Shown here in pieces: positions 18,884 through 28,610 of a stretch of DNA of 64,000 nucleotides. A program made the translations under genes and the position numbers. Source of the DNA: Myxococcaceae bacterium (lineage in GTDB: Bacteria > Myxococcota_A > Polyangia > Polyangiales > Ga0077539); NCBI GenBank assembly GCA_004297725.1, contig SCUS01000081.1, positions 124,001-188,000 on the forward strand. Reading direction: 5' to 3'. Under the pieces are notes generated by a model. That model ran no database searches. It was not told the origin of the DNA and worked only from the letters and a program-made list of their open reading frames with translations. Position 1 is the first letter of the stretch, and each line of letters opens with the position of its first letter.

Positions 18884-20056
18884 ATGGCGAAGACGTTTCA
18901 GGAGATCATGGCCGAGACCCGCCGGGCGATCCGGGAGATCTCGCTCGAAGAGCTGAAGTCGCGGCTGGAGTCGCGGGCGGACTTCACGCTGGTGGACGTG
19001 CGCGAGGGCGACGAGTACCGGGCGGGGTACATCCCCGGCGCGCTGCACATCCCTCGCGGTCACCTGGAGAGCAAGGCCGAGGGGCTGCTCCACCGGAAGG
19101 ACGCGCCGGTGGTGGTGTACTGCGCGGGCGGCACCCGCTCGGCGCTGGCGGCGCGCACGCTCCAGGAGATGGGCTACTCCAACGTGGAGAGCGCCAACCC
19201 GGGCTACTCCCAGTGGAAGGACCGTCGGTATCCGATGGAGGTCCCGCGGGTGCTCACGGCCGACCAGCGCGACCGGTACTCGCGGCACCTGCTGCTCCCG
19301 GAGGTCGGCGAGAAGGGGCAGGCGAAGCTGCTCGACGCGAGGGTGCTCTGCCTCGGCGCGGGCGGGCTCGGCGCCCCGGCGGCGCTCTACCTCGCGGCGG
19401 CGGGCGTCGGCACCATCGGCCTCGTCGACGCCGACGTGGTCGACGCGTCCAACCTGCAGCGGCAGGTGATCCACAGCGTCGCGACGGTGGGGATGCCCAA
19501 GGTCGACTCCGCGGAGAGGACCCTGAAGGGGCTCAACCCGGAGCTCAACGTGGTGAAGTTCCAGGAGCGGCTCACCAGCGAGAACGTCGACCGGATCTTC
19601 GACGGCTTCGACGTGATCGTCGACGGCTGCGACAATTTCCCGACCCGCTACCTGGTCAACGACGCCTCGGTGATGAAGCGCAAGCCCGTCGTGCACGGGA
19701 GCATCTTCCGCTTCGAGGGCCAGGTGACGACCTTCATCCCCTACGAGGGCCCCTGCTACCGGTGCCTCTACCCCGAGCCGCCGCCCGCACACCTCGCGCC
19801 CTCCTGCCAGGAGGCGGGGGTGCTCGGCGTGCTGCCGGGGCTCATCGGAATGATCCAGGCCACCGAGGCCATCAAGCTGGTGCTCAAGATCGGGACGCCC
19901 CTCGCCGGGCGGCTGCTCACCTATGACTCGCTGGGGATGAAGTTCCGCGAGCTGAAGCTGCGCCGCGACGAGGACTGCCCCATGTGCGGGCGCAACCCGA
20001 GCATCGACAGCTACATCGACTACGAAGGCTTCTGCGCGCTCCCCGGACACTCGTGA
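18884..20056 (+). CDS. ThiF/MoeB-type adenylyltransferase with N-terminal rhodanese domain
   Basis: A 390-residue E1-like enzyme. Residues 20-115 form a rhodanese domain with the active loop YCAGGTRSA carrying the persulfide Cys. Residues 125-390 form the ThiF/MoeB domain, with LCLGAGGLGAPAALYLAAAG, the catalytic Arg/Asp region DASNLQRQVIH and two zinc CxxC pairs (CYRCL and CPMCG). Such enzymes adenylate the C-terminal Gly-Gly of MoaD or ThiS; the rhodanese part would then supply sulfur. In many fusions (MoeZ type) rhodanese is C-terminal, so the order here is notable. The start is ATG 18884 with GGAG eight bases upstream. Its stop overlaps the next gene by one base. Confidence 0.9.
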   Translation: MAKTFQEIMAETRRAIREISLEELKSRLESRADFTLVDVREGDEYRAGYIPGALHIPRGHLESKAEGLLHRKDAPVVVYCAGGTRSALAARTLQEMGYSNVESANPGYSQWKDRRYPMEVPRVLTADQRDRYSRHLLLPEVGEKGQAKLLDARVLCLGAGGLGAPAALYLAAAGVGTIGLVDADVVDASNLQRQVIHSVATVGMPKVDSAERTLKGLNPELNVVKFQERLTSENVDRIFDGFDVIVDGCDNFPTRYLVNDASVMKRKPVVHGSIFRFEGQVTTFIPYEGPCYRCLYPEPPPAHLAPSCQEAGVLGVLPGLIGMIQATEAIKLVLKIGTPLAGRLLTYDSLGMKFRELKLRRDEDCPMCGRNPSIDSYIDYEGFCALPGHS

Positions 20057-20667
20057 TGGGCGCCGCCGCGAAGCCGCGTGAGCTCGAGACCCGATGGGAG
20101 GTGGAGGCCACCCCCGACGAGGTGTTCAGCATCCTGGAGGACGCGACGGCGCTCCCCCGGTGGTGGCCCGCGATGTACCTGGAGGTCACCGAGGTCGACG
20201 CGGGCGGCGCCGACGGGGTCGGTCGGGTGTTGAGCTACGTCACCAAGGCGTGGCTGCCGCACACCGTGCGCTGGAGCGCTCGCGTCACGAGCTTCCAGCG
20301 CCCTGCGACCCTGGAGTTCGAGTCCTTCGGCGACCTCGAGGGCCGCGGCTCGTGGACCCTCGAAGCCGCTGGATCGACCTGCGTGGTGACCCACCGCTGG
20401 AGCGTGCGCGCGGAGACGGTGACCTCCTCGGTGCTGCGGCCGCTCCTCGACGCCAGTCACGAATGGGCCATGGCGAGGGGCCTGGAGTCGCTGAAGCTCG
20501 AGCTCCGTCGACGGCGCGCCGAGACCTCCGACGAGCGCGCGAAGGTGCCTGCGCCTCCGCCCCCGACGCCCCGCTCGGCGATGCCGCTGCTGCTCGGCGC
20601 CGTCGGTGTCGTCTCCGCGGTCGCGGGCGCCGCCGTGCTCTGGCGCCGAAGGCCCCACGAGTTCTGA
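20056..20667 (+). CDS. SRPBCC-family protein with C-terminal membrane anchor
   Basis: A 203-residue protein. Residues 8-155 have the pattern of a SRPBCC (START/Bet v1-like) ligand-binding fold: ETRWEVEATPDEVFSILEDA at the start, ALPRWWPAMYLEVTEV, and the long C-terminal helix ASHEWAMARGLESLKLELRR. A Pro-rich linker follows, and then one hydrophobic segment, LLLGAVGVVSAVAGAAVLW, before RRRPHEF, so it is probably tail-anchored with the domain in the cytoplasm. The ligand is unknown. The ATG at 20056 shares a base with the upstream stop (TGATG), implying coupling to the rhodanese-E1 gene. Confidence 0.8.
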   Translation: MGAAAKPRELETRWEVEATPDEVFSILEDATALPRWWPAMYLEVTEVDAGGADGVGRVLSYVTKAWLPHTVRWSARVTSFQRPATLEFESFGDLEGRGSWTLEAAGSTCVVTHRWSVRAETVTSSVLRPLLDASHEWAMARGLESLKLELRRRRAETSDERAKVPAPPPPTPRSAMPLLLGAVGVVSAVAGAAVLWRRRPHEF

Positions 20668-20692
20668 CCTGCCTGCGATATGGTGCGCCGCC

Positions 20693-23254
20693 ATGAAGCG
20701 CGCGCTGCTGCTCCTGACCTCACTGCTGCCGGCCGCCTGCGACGATGCGCCCCCTGCGACGGGGCTCGACGCGCGTGTCCTCGACGCGCCCGACCCCTCC
20801 GACACGGCCTCGGATGTTACCAGCCCCGGTATTCCCTGGGACCTCCAGGCGGCGGGCGATGGCTTCGACGCGACGCTCAGCGGATCGCCCGCGAGGCTGC
20901 GGCTGCGACGCGGCGCAACGACGCTGCTGGAGAGCCCGGAGGGGATGCCGCTGATCCTGATCGGCACCCGGGAGGGCGGGCCCAGCGCGACGCGCTTCCA
21001 TGACCCGAGGCAGGCCGACCCGTCGGGAATCACCTGGGTGGCGCCGACGGCGGTGCGCTCGGTGAACCAGGCCGCGGGGACCGTGACACTCACTCACCCT
21101 TCGACCGGCGACGTGGTGCTGCGCCTCGTGCGCACCAACCCCGACGTGCTGTCGCTCGTGGTCGAGGCGCGCGGGCCCGACGTGGCGATGCTGCGCTTCG
21201 ACGCCCCGATGGACGCGGGCGGCTACCACGGGCTGGGGGAGCAGTTCGCGGGCTTCGATGCGCGCGGTCGCGTGGTGCCCATGCAGCTCCACATCGAGGG
21301 CTCCGCCTCGGGCACCAACGAGGCGCACGTACCGGTTCCCTTCACGGTGTCCACCCTGGGATACGGGGTCTTCGTCGAGACCACCGAGGCGGGGGCCTTC
21401 GATGTGGGCGCCACCGAGGCGGCTCGCTGGAGCGCTCGCTTCGAGGGCAACCGCGCGACGGTGCACCTCTTCGCGCAGTCGACCCCCCGCGCGGTGATCG
21501 GGGCCTATACCCGGTTGACGGGGTTGCCGCGGATGCCGCCCCGATGGTCCTTTGGACATCAGCAGTGGCGCAACGCCTGGGACAGCGACGCGCAGGTGCT
21601 CGAAGACGCGCGGAGGCTGCGCTCGGAGGGCATTCCCACCTCCACCATGTGGATCGACAACCCCTGGCAGACCTCCTACTCCGATCACACCATCGACCGC
21701 ACCCGCTTCCGCGACCCGGAAGCGATGATGGCCACTCTCCGTCAGCTCGGATATCGGGTGATCTTCTGGAGCGTCCCCTTCCTCGATGCGGTGTCCGATG
21801 GAGCCACTCCGCAGAACCCGGCCGAGCGCCTCTGGGTGCAGGCGCGCGAGCGCAACCTCCTGGTGCGCACCACCAGCGGCCGACCCTACGTGACGATCAC
21901 CCGATATGGCGGCCCGAGCGGCATGCCGAACGCCAACGGCTCCCCGATGGACTGGACCAACCCCGAGGCGACGGCGTTCTGGGTCGACCAGCTCCGTCCC
22001 GTCATCGAGGCCGGCGCCAGGGGCTTCAAGCTCGACTACGCCGAGGACGTCGTCTGCGAGCTCGGCGGAACACGAACGGGCTTCCGCTTCTTCAACGGAG
22101 ACACCGAGCGGCGGGGGCACTGGTTCTATCCACAGGGATATCACGCGGCCTACCGAGCGGCGCTCGACCGCTGGGCCGGGGGCGACGGGTTCCTGATCGG
22201 CAGAGCCTCTTCGTGGGGTGGACAGCGCATCTCGGACCTCATCTGGCCCGGAGACCTCGACAACGATTTCTCCAACCATGAAGGCGGTCGCGTGGGCGGG
22301 CTGCGCGCGGCCATCCATGGAATGGTCTCCCTGGCCGAGAGCGGCTTCCCCTCTTTCGCTTCGGACACCGGCGGCTACCGCGGCGGAATGCCCGACCGGG
22401 AGGTGCTGCTGCGCTGGGCCGAGCACACCGCCCTCAGCCCCTTCATGCAGCTCGGCGGCGCCGGCACTTCCCACAACCCCTGGGCCTATGACCCCGACGC
22501 GGTGCGGATCTATCGCGGGCTCGCGAGGCTCCACGACGACCTCACTCCCTACTTCATCGAGCACGCCGTGCGCGCTTCGGCGGAGGGCGTTCCGCCGCTG
22601 GTGTCTGCGGCGGTGGGCTTCCCTGGGGACCCCGGCTCGGCGCGAGATACCGAGGCCTATCTGCTGGGCGACGACCTCTTCGTGGCGCCGGTCGTCACCG
22701 CCGGTGCGACCCACAGGATGGTGCACGTCCCGCCCGGGACCTGGGTTCACTGGTGGACGGGCGCGGCCTATACCGGCCCGATGGACGTGACGATCGCGGC
22801 GCCCATCGGACAACCCGTGCTGCTCGCCCGCGAGGGCGCGGTGATTCCGATGAACCCGCAGGAGGTCCAGTCGCTGGTGACGACCGAGGGCGATCAGGTG
22901 GTCGACCTCGGCGATCGGGCCACGGTGCGACGGATGACGGCGGTGCCGGGACCGTCGCCCACCCGGCGTGCGCTCGTCGACGGCGCCTCGGTGACCGTCG
23001 GGCGCACGGCGTCGGGCTGGTCGATCGACTGGCCGATGTCGGCCACCGCCCCGGTGCTGCGTAGCGAGCTGCTGGTGGGGCCGCAGGCGGCGATGGTGAC
23101 GGCGGTGACCGTGGGCGGCGCGGCGCTCTCCCGTAGCGCAGGCGCACGAGAGGGGACGTGCACCCGATGCTGGGACGCGGACGGGGCGCGCGGGGTCGTG
23201 TGGGTCGTGCAGGAGGGCGCCGGAGAGGCGCTGATCCAGCGCGGGGGAGTGTAG
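20693..23254 (+). CDS. Glycoside hydrolase family 31 lipoprotein
   Basis: An 853-residue exported alpha-glycosidase. The start at 20693 gives MKRALLLLTSLLPAACDD, a lipoprotein signal with acceptor Cys at 16. The GH31 core runs from about residue 240 to 640, with RWSFGHQQWRNAWDSD at its entry, the substrate loop TSTMWIDNPWQ, the nucleophile Asp in GFKLDYAED, and the probable acid/base Asp in IWPGDLDNDF. The C-terminal beta-sandwich includes VPPGTWVHWWTG. GH31 enzymes hydrolyse alpha-glucosides or alpha-xylosides; the exact substrate is not visible. An envelope location suggests polysaccharide or oligosaccharide use. The HAD protein gene begins eight bases after its stop. Confidence 0.92.
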   Translation: MKRALLLLTSLLPAACDDAPPATGLDARVLDAPDPSDTASDVTSPGIPWDLQAAGDGFDATLSGSPARLRLRRGATTLLESPEGMPLILIGTREGGPSATRFHDPRQADPSGITWVAPTAVRSVNQAAGTVTLTHPSTGDVVLRLVRTNPDVLSLVVEARGPDVAMLRFDAPMDAGGYHGLGEQFAGFDARGRVVPMQLHIEGSASGTNEAHVPVPFTVSTLGYGVFVETTEAGAFDVGATEAARWSARFEGNRATVHLFAQSTPRAVIGAYTRLTGLPRMPPRWSFGHQQWRNAWDSDAQVLEDARRLRSEGIPTSTMWIDNPWQTSYSDHTIDRTRFRDPEAMMATLRQLGYRVIFWSVPFLDAVSDGATPQNPAERLWVQARERNLLVRTTSGRPYVTITRYGGPSGMPNANGSPMDWTNPEATAFWVDQLRPVIEAGARGFKLDYAEDVVCELGGTRTGFRFFNGDTERRGHWFYPQGYHAAYRAALDRWAGGDGFLIGRASSWGGQRISDLIWPGDLDNDFSNHEGGRVGGLRAAIHGMVSLAESGFPSFASDTGGYRGGMPDREVLLRWAEHTALSPFMQLGGAGTSHNPWAYDPDAVRIYRGLARLHDDLTPYFIEHAVRASAEGVPPLVSAAVGFPGDPGSARDTEAYLLGDDLFVAPVVTAGATHRMVHVPPGTWVHWWTGAAYTGPMDVTIAAPIGQPVLLAREGAVIPMNPQEVQSLVTTEGDQVVDLGDRATVRRMTAVPGPSPTRRALVDGASVTVGRTASGWSIDWPMSATAPVLRSELLVGPQAAMVTAVTVGGAALSRSAGAREGTCTRCWDADGARGVVWVVQEGAGEALIQRGGV

Positions 23255-23262
23255 ATGAGCCG

Positions 23263-23970
23263 ATGCGCGCGGTGACCTTCGATTTCGGGCAGACCCTCGC
23301 GGAGCTCGACACGGCGATGCTGGCCTCGCGCCTCGCCGAGCGTGGGGTGACGGTGGCCGCCTCGGCGCTGGAGGACGCGCGCCCGGCCATGTGGCGACGC
23401 TACAACGAGGCGATCCGCGCGGGCCTCGGGGGGCACCCGTGGGTGCTGCTGATGGCCACGCTGCTACGGAGCGCCGGGGTGGAGGAGGCGGCCGTCGACC
23501 CGCTGTCGGAGTGGCTCTTCATCGAACAGCCGAGGCGCAACCTCTGGAGGAGGCCCATCGCCGGGATGATCGACCGGGTGCGGGCGCTGCGAGCGAGGGG
23601 TATCCCCGTGGGGGTGATCTCCAACTCCGAAGGGGGCCTGGCGGGCTTGATCTCCGAGATGGGCTGGACCCATGACTTCGACGTGGTGGCCGACAGCGGA
23701 GCGCTGGGGATGGAGAAGCCCGACCGGGCGATCTTCGACTGGACCGCCGAGGGCCTGGGCGTCCACCCGGCCGAGGTGGTGCACGTGGGCGACTCCTGGG
23801 CGGCGGACTACCTCGGGGCTCGCGCCGCGGGGATGCGCGCGGTGCTCTTCCGGGGGCGCGACCTGATGCCCTCGGGCGCCGTGCTGGAGGTGGACTCGCG
23901 CGGCGCGGCCTGCGAGTCGCCCGACGAGCTCGACGAGGTGCTTCGGGCGATGGGGCTGAGCGGTGGCTGA
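23263..23970 (+). CDS. HAD-superfamily protein with altered motif I
   Basis: A 235-residue HAD-fold protein. Motif I reads FDFGQTLAELD, so the first Asp (nucleophile) is present but the usual second Asp two residues on is Gly. Motif II is VGVISNSEG, motif III the Lys in GMEKPDRAIFDW, and motif IV VHVGDSWAADYLGA. The cap is a short helical insertion after motif I. Loss of the acid/base Asp is known in HAD branches that are not ordinary phosphatases, so the reaction is open. ATG at 23263 follows the GH31 stop by eight bases, and the 3' end overlaps the MacA-like gene by eight bases. Confidence 0.85.
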   Translation: MRAVTFDFGQTLAELDTAMLASRLAERGVTVAASALEDARPAMWRRYNEAIRAGLGGHPWVLLMATLLRSAGVEEAAVDPLSEWLFIEQPRRNLWRRPIAGMIDRVRALRARGIPVGVISNSEGGLAGLISEMGWTHDFDVVADSGALGMEKPDRAIFDWTAEGLGVHPAEVVHVGDSWAADYLGARAAGMRAVLFRGRDLMPSGAVLEVDSRGAACESPDELDEVLRAMGLSGG

Positions 23971-25128
23971 GGGCCTCAAGCGCAAGCGCAGCGGGTGGTG
24001 GCTCTGGCTGCTGATCGCGGTGGCGGTGGTCGGGGGCGGCGTCGTCTGGAAGCGGCGGCGTCCGGCCAACGTCCTCGGCGTGCGCGCCTGGCAGGTGCGT
24101 CGAGGGAGCGTGCGCGACCTGGTGTCGTCGGTCTCCACCGGGCGCATCGCGGCGCGGCAGGAGGCCACGCTGCGGGCGGAGATCGCAGGGCGCGTGGTGA
24201 GGCTGCACCACCGTCGCGGCGAGCGGGTGGCCGCGGGTGAGCCGCTGGTCAGCTACGACGCGGCCGACCTTCGCGACCGGCTGCGCGCGGCCGAGACCGG
24301 GGTCTCCGTGGCGGGCGCCCAGCGATCGCAGGCGGAGGCGAGCGCGAGGCTGGCGCAGCGCACGGCCGCGAGGGCGGGGCTGCTCAGCTCCCGGGGCGCC
24401 GCGCCCGCCGCGGAGGCCGAGACGCTGGAGGGGCAGGCGGAGGTGGCGAGGCAGGCGGTGCTGGCGGCCGCGGCGGCGCGGGCGCAGGGCGTCGCCAACG
24501 TGGCGGTCGCCCGCGGGGCGATGGGGCGCGCGGTGGTGAGGGCGCCCTTCGCGGGGATGGTGCTCACGACCGCCGTCGAGGAGGGCGAGGTGACCGCGCC
24601 GGGCGCTCCGCTGCTGACGCTGGCGGACGTGTCGCGGCTGCACCTCGACACCGACGTCGACGAGGCGGACTTCGGTCGGGTCTCCGTGGGCCTGGCCGCG
24701 GAGGTCTCGCTCGACGCCTTCCCGGGCGACCGCATCGTCGGGAGCGTGCAGGAGATCGCGCCCAGCGTGACCTCCGACGCGCGCGGCAACCGGTCGATCG
24801 CGATCCGCGTGGCGCTCCCGGCGGACCCGCGGCTGCGCGTGGGGATGAGCGCGGACGCCGACGTGATCGCGGCGACCCGGAGCGACGTGATCTTCGTCCC
24901 GCCGATCGCCGTGGTGGGGCGAGGCACCGACCGCGCGGTCTACACCATCCGCGCGGGCGCGGCGCACCGGAGGACGGTGCGCGTGGGCATCGCGACCTGG
25001 GAGTCCGTCGAGGTGCTCGACGGGCTGCGCCCTGGCGAGCAGGTGATCCTCAACGCCAACATCGAGGGCCTCGCCGACGGATCGGCGGTGCGTGTGCTCT
25101 CCCTCGACCGGCCGGGCGCGGCGCCGCG

Positions 25129-25132
<4 letters not shown>
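23963..25132 (+). CDS. MacA-like periplasmic adaptor (RND/MFP family)
   Basis: A 389-residue membrane fusion protein. There is one N-terminal membrane segment ([18 protein letters not shown]) after a basic start. A lipoyl-like half-motif follows, with [20 protein letters not shown] and [18 protein letters not shown]. An Ala/Arg-rich coiled-coil hairpin spans about 110-190. Its partner lipoyl half ([19 protein letters not shown]) and the beta-barrel come next. With the following ATPase and permease it makes a MacAB-type tripartite exporter, substrate unknown. The GTG start lies inside the HAD gene, and its stop overlaps the ATPase start (GTGA). The coiled coil is short compared with TolC-contacting adaptors. 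Confidence 0.9.
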
Positions 25133-25836
<704 letters not shown>

Positions 25837-25837
25837 C

Positions 25838-27037
25838 GTGCTCGAGCACATGATCAGCGCGCTGCTCGCGCTCGGCGCCAACAAGCTGCGGGCGGCGCTC
25901 ACGATGCTGGGCGTGGTGATCGGCGTGCTGGCGGTCACGCTGTTGGTGAGCGTCGGGGACGGCGCCCGGGCGTACCTCAACAACACCCTCTCGGGCATCG
26001 GCAGCAACCTGCTGAGCGTGGTGCCCGGGCGCACCGAGACCCGCGGCTTCGGCCCGCCCGCGCAGGGGCTCGAGCGGCCGCTCACCATGGACGACGCGCA
26101 CGCGCTGGAGCGCCAGGGGACCACCATCCGGGGCGTGTCGCCGATGGTGCAGGGCGGAGGCACGGTGCGCTTCCGCAACCGGCAGCGGGACACGATGGTG
26201 CTGGGCGTGGGTCCGGCCTTCAGCGACCTGCGCAACATGCACGTCGACAGCGGGGAGTTCGTGCGCGAGGAGGACGTCGGGTCGCGCCGTAGGGTGGTTG
26301 TGCTCGGGCGTCGCGTGGTGCGGGAGCTCTTCGGCGACGAGAGCCCGCTGGGTCAGTCGGTGCGCATCGCGGGGGGACGATTCCGGGTGGTCGGGGTGAT
26401 GGAGCCCAAGGGGCGCTCGCTGGGCTTCGACCTCGACGACCTGGTGTTCATCCCGGCCACCGCCGCGATGGACCTCTTCGGCCTCGATCACATCTCGCAG
26501 CTCGTGACGGCGGCGCGATCCAAGGAGGAGACCCCCGCGGCCATCGCGGAGATCGAGGAGGTGCTGGCGCGCCGGCGCAACGGCGAGCGATCGTTCACGG
26601 TGCAGAGCCAGGAGGACCTGCTCAAGACCTTCGGCGCCATCACCGGGGCGATGACCATGGTGCTGCTCGCCATCGCCTCCATCTCCCTGGTCGTCGGCGG
26701 CATCGGGATCATGAACATCATGCTGGTGAGCGTCCGGGAGCGCACCAGGGAGATCGGCGTGCGGCGCGCGGTGGGGGCCACGCAGCGAGACATCCTGTGG
26801 CAGTTCCTTCTGGAGAGCGTGGTGATCTCGACCATCGGCGGGGCGGTGGGCCTCGGCACCGGCGCGACCATCATCTTCCTCGTGCATCGATACGCCCCGG
26901 ACGTCCCGGTGGTGCTCTCCCCCTGGATCGCCGCCGTCGCCTTCGGCAGCGCCTTCGCGACGGGCGTGGTCTCGGGCGTGGTGCCGGCGCGTAGGGCGGC
27001 CCGCCTCGACCCCGTCGAAGCGCTCCGTTACGAGTAG
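25838..27037 (+). CDS. MacB-type ABC permease
   Basis: A 399-residue permease of the MacB/FtsX fold. The first membrane helix follows ANKLRAALTMLGVVIGVLAV, and a periplasmic MacB core domain of about 220 residues follows. Three C-terminal helices come last, the first around ITGAMTMVLLAIASISLVV with the conserved GGIGIMNIMLVSVRERTREI and RRAVGATQRDI loop. The last helix ends with VVPARRAARLDPVEALRYE, a standard C-terminus of this family. It completes the adaptor-ATPase-permease exporter. The start is GTG 25838. Confidence 0.95.
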   Translation: MLEHMISALLALGANKLRAALTMLGVVIGVLAVTLLVSVGDGARAYLNNTLSGIGSNLLSVVPGRTETRGFGPPAQGLERPLTMDDAHALERQGTTIRGVSPMVQGGGTVRFRNRQRDTMVLGVGPAFSDLRNMHVDSGEFVREEDVGSRRRVVVLGRRVVRELFGDESPLGQSVRIAGGRFRVVGVMEPKGRSLGFDLDDLVFIPATAAMDLFGLDHISQLVTAARSKEETPAAIAEIEEVLARRRNGERSFTVQSQEDLLKTFGAITGAMTMVLLAIASISLVVGGIGIMNIMLVSVRERTREIGVRRAVGATQRDILWQFLLESVVISTIGGAVGLGTGATIIFLVHRYAPDVPVVLSPWIAAVAFGSAFATGVVSGVVPARRAARLDPVEALRYE

Positions 27038-27096
27038 CTCGTGTGGTACTCGAAGTTCTGGGAACCATCGCCCCGGTGCTGGTGTCCCGGAGGGTG

Positions 27097-27981
27097 ATGA
27101 CACCGATGAACACGCGATGGTCCTGGGCGCTGGTGCTGTGTGGTCTGGGCTGCTCGAAGGGGGGAGGGGACGCCGTCGCCCGTGACGCGGCCACCCGAGC
27201 GCAGGCGAACGTCCGGGAGGGTCTCGGCGCCGTCGGTCGGCTCACCTCCGGGCTCCAGGCCGCCCTCGCGAGCTCGGCGCAGCCGGTGGGCGCGGCCATC
27301 GTCGAGCCGCTCGACCTCGCCCGGGTGCGCAACCGCGTGCGCGACCTGCATGACGACCGAAGCGCGTCGGGCCGTCAGCTCTCGCTCTACCCGACGTGGT
27401 TCATCGCGGCGGTGGGCCTCGACGGAAAGGGTCTCGCGGGCGACCAGGAGCCCGCGCGGGACTACATCCCCGGCCTCGACATCGGCGAGCGCTTCCCATG
27501 CGTTCGCGCGGCGCTCCAGGGCACCGCGGGCTCGTGCACCGGCGACCTCGTGACCACCGAGGGGGCCGCGGCGCGCGGCTACATGCTCTCGGCGGTTCCG
27601 CTCCGCGCGACGACCGACGGGCCGGTGGTGGGCGCGCTCGTCGGGGCGATGACCTACGGGCGCGTGGCCAAGGCGATCCGCGAGGCCCTCAACGTCTCCA
27701 CGCTGCGCGAGCGGGTGCAGCTCTCGGTGGGCTTCTGGCACGGCGGCCGGGTGGTCCCGTCCGGGGTCGACAACGACGTGCCGGCCGCCCTGCTGGTGCC
27801 CGACTCGCTGCTGCCCCGCATCCCCTCCAACCTCGGCGCCCGGCTGGCTCGCGGGGAGTCCTTCACCTTCACCTTCACCGAGAACCAGGGCGCCATGCAG
27901 TGGGGCGCCGCGGCGGCTCCGGCCCCCATGCTCGGGCCGGGCGACGGGCTGATCGTCTTCCGCGCGCCGCTCCGTCAGTAG
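27097..27981 (+). CDS. Putative lipoprotein of unknown function
   Basis: A 294-residue predicted lipoprotein. Two ATGs are possible: 27097, with GGAGG only three bases upstream, and 27106, with the same site twelve bases upstream. Either gives a signal ending WALVLCGLGCSKGGGD with an acceptor Cys. The body alternates helices and strands (YPTWFIAAVGLDGKGLAGDQ, RGYMLSAVPLR, VVGALVGAMTYGRVAKAI), faintly like an extracytoplasmic sensor (Cache-type) fold, but I cannot assign it. It begins 59 bp after the exporter operon and may be co-transcribed. It is convergent with the YbjN-like gene, 15 bp away. Confidence 0.7.
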   Translation: MTPMNTRWSWALVLCGLGCSKGGGDAVARDAATRAQANVREGLGAVGRLTSGLQAALASSAQPVGAAIVEPLDLARVRNRVRDLHDDRSASGRQLSLYPTWFIAAVGLDGKGLAGDQEPARDYIPGLDIGERFPCVRAALQGTAGSCTGDLVTTEGAAARGYMLSAVPLRATTDGPVVGALVGAMTYGRVAKAIREALNVSTLRERVQLSVGFWHGGRVVPSGVDNDVPAALLVPDSLLPRIPSNLGARLARGESFTFTFTENQGAMQWGAAAAPAPMLGPGDGLIVFRAPLRQ

Positions 27982-27996
27982 GGCTCCATTCCCCCG

Positions 27997-28575
27997 TCAG
28001 GGCGTCGGGGCGACCGGAACCATCGTCCCGGTCGCAGCGGCCGGGGCCTCGCCCACCGGCGCTCCGGTCAGCCGACCGACCTCGTCCGCGTAACGATCCC
28101 CGAGGCGCAGCAGCGAGCGCACCACGCCGCGGAAGGCCCGCCGGTCGAAGTTGGAGTCGGTCTGCATCACCGCGCCGAGCCTCAGCTCGCCGGTGGGCGC
28201 GCTCCACTCGAACTTCCCCACCAGCATCTCCCAGTTCATCTCCGCCACGCGACGAAACGCGGTGGTGGCGTTGGGCTGCTCGACCCGCAGCGTCGCATAC
28301 CGGCTCAGGTATACGTAGGCCGTGTCGGTGACGTCGCTGTACTCGACCACCAGCGCGAAGCGGCGACCGGCGGAGGCCCCAGCGCCCGCCTGGGCGCCCA
28401 CGTGCTCGACCCGGCAGGTGCCGACCGCGGCGCTCACCGGGGCGCACTGCGCCGTGTAGCCCATCGCCTGAAGCTCGGTGCGAATCTGCGGGAGGTACCG
28501 CGGCTCGCTCTGAGCGCTCGCGAAGGCGGGGCAGAGCAGCAGGGACAGGGCGGAGGCGGCGCGCAGCACGTTCAT
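27997..28575 (-). CDS. Exported YbjN-domain-like protein
   Basis: A 192-residue protein with signal peptide MNVLRAASALSLLLCPAFAS and likely cleavage before QSEPR. The middle contains RRVAEMNWEMLVGKFEWSAP followed by TGELRLGAVMQTD, which has the pattern of YbjN-type domains (a T3SS-chaperone-like fold). The C-terminus is an Ala/Pro/Thr tail. The biochemical role of exported YbjN proteins is not established. It is the last gene of the minus-strand thiamine cluster, 35 bp after thiE, though probably unrelated in function. Confidence 0.62.
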   Translation of the reverse strand: MNVLRAASALSLLLCPAFASAQSEPRYLPQIRTELQAMGYTAQCAPVSAAVGTCRVEHVGAQAGAGASAGRRFALVVEYSDVTDTAYVYLSRYATLRVEQPNATTAFRRVAEMNWEMLVGKFEWSAPTGELRLGAVMQTDSNFDRRAFRGVVRSLLRLGDRYADEVGRLTGAPVGEAPAAATGTMVPVAPTP

Positions 28576-28610
28576 GGCCGCGGTTCGATCGCACCAAACC
28601 CGCCGACGGG

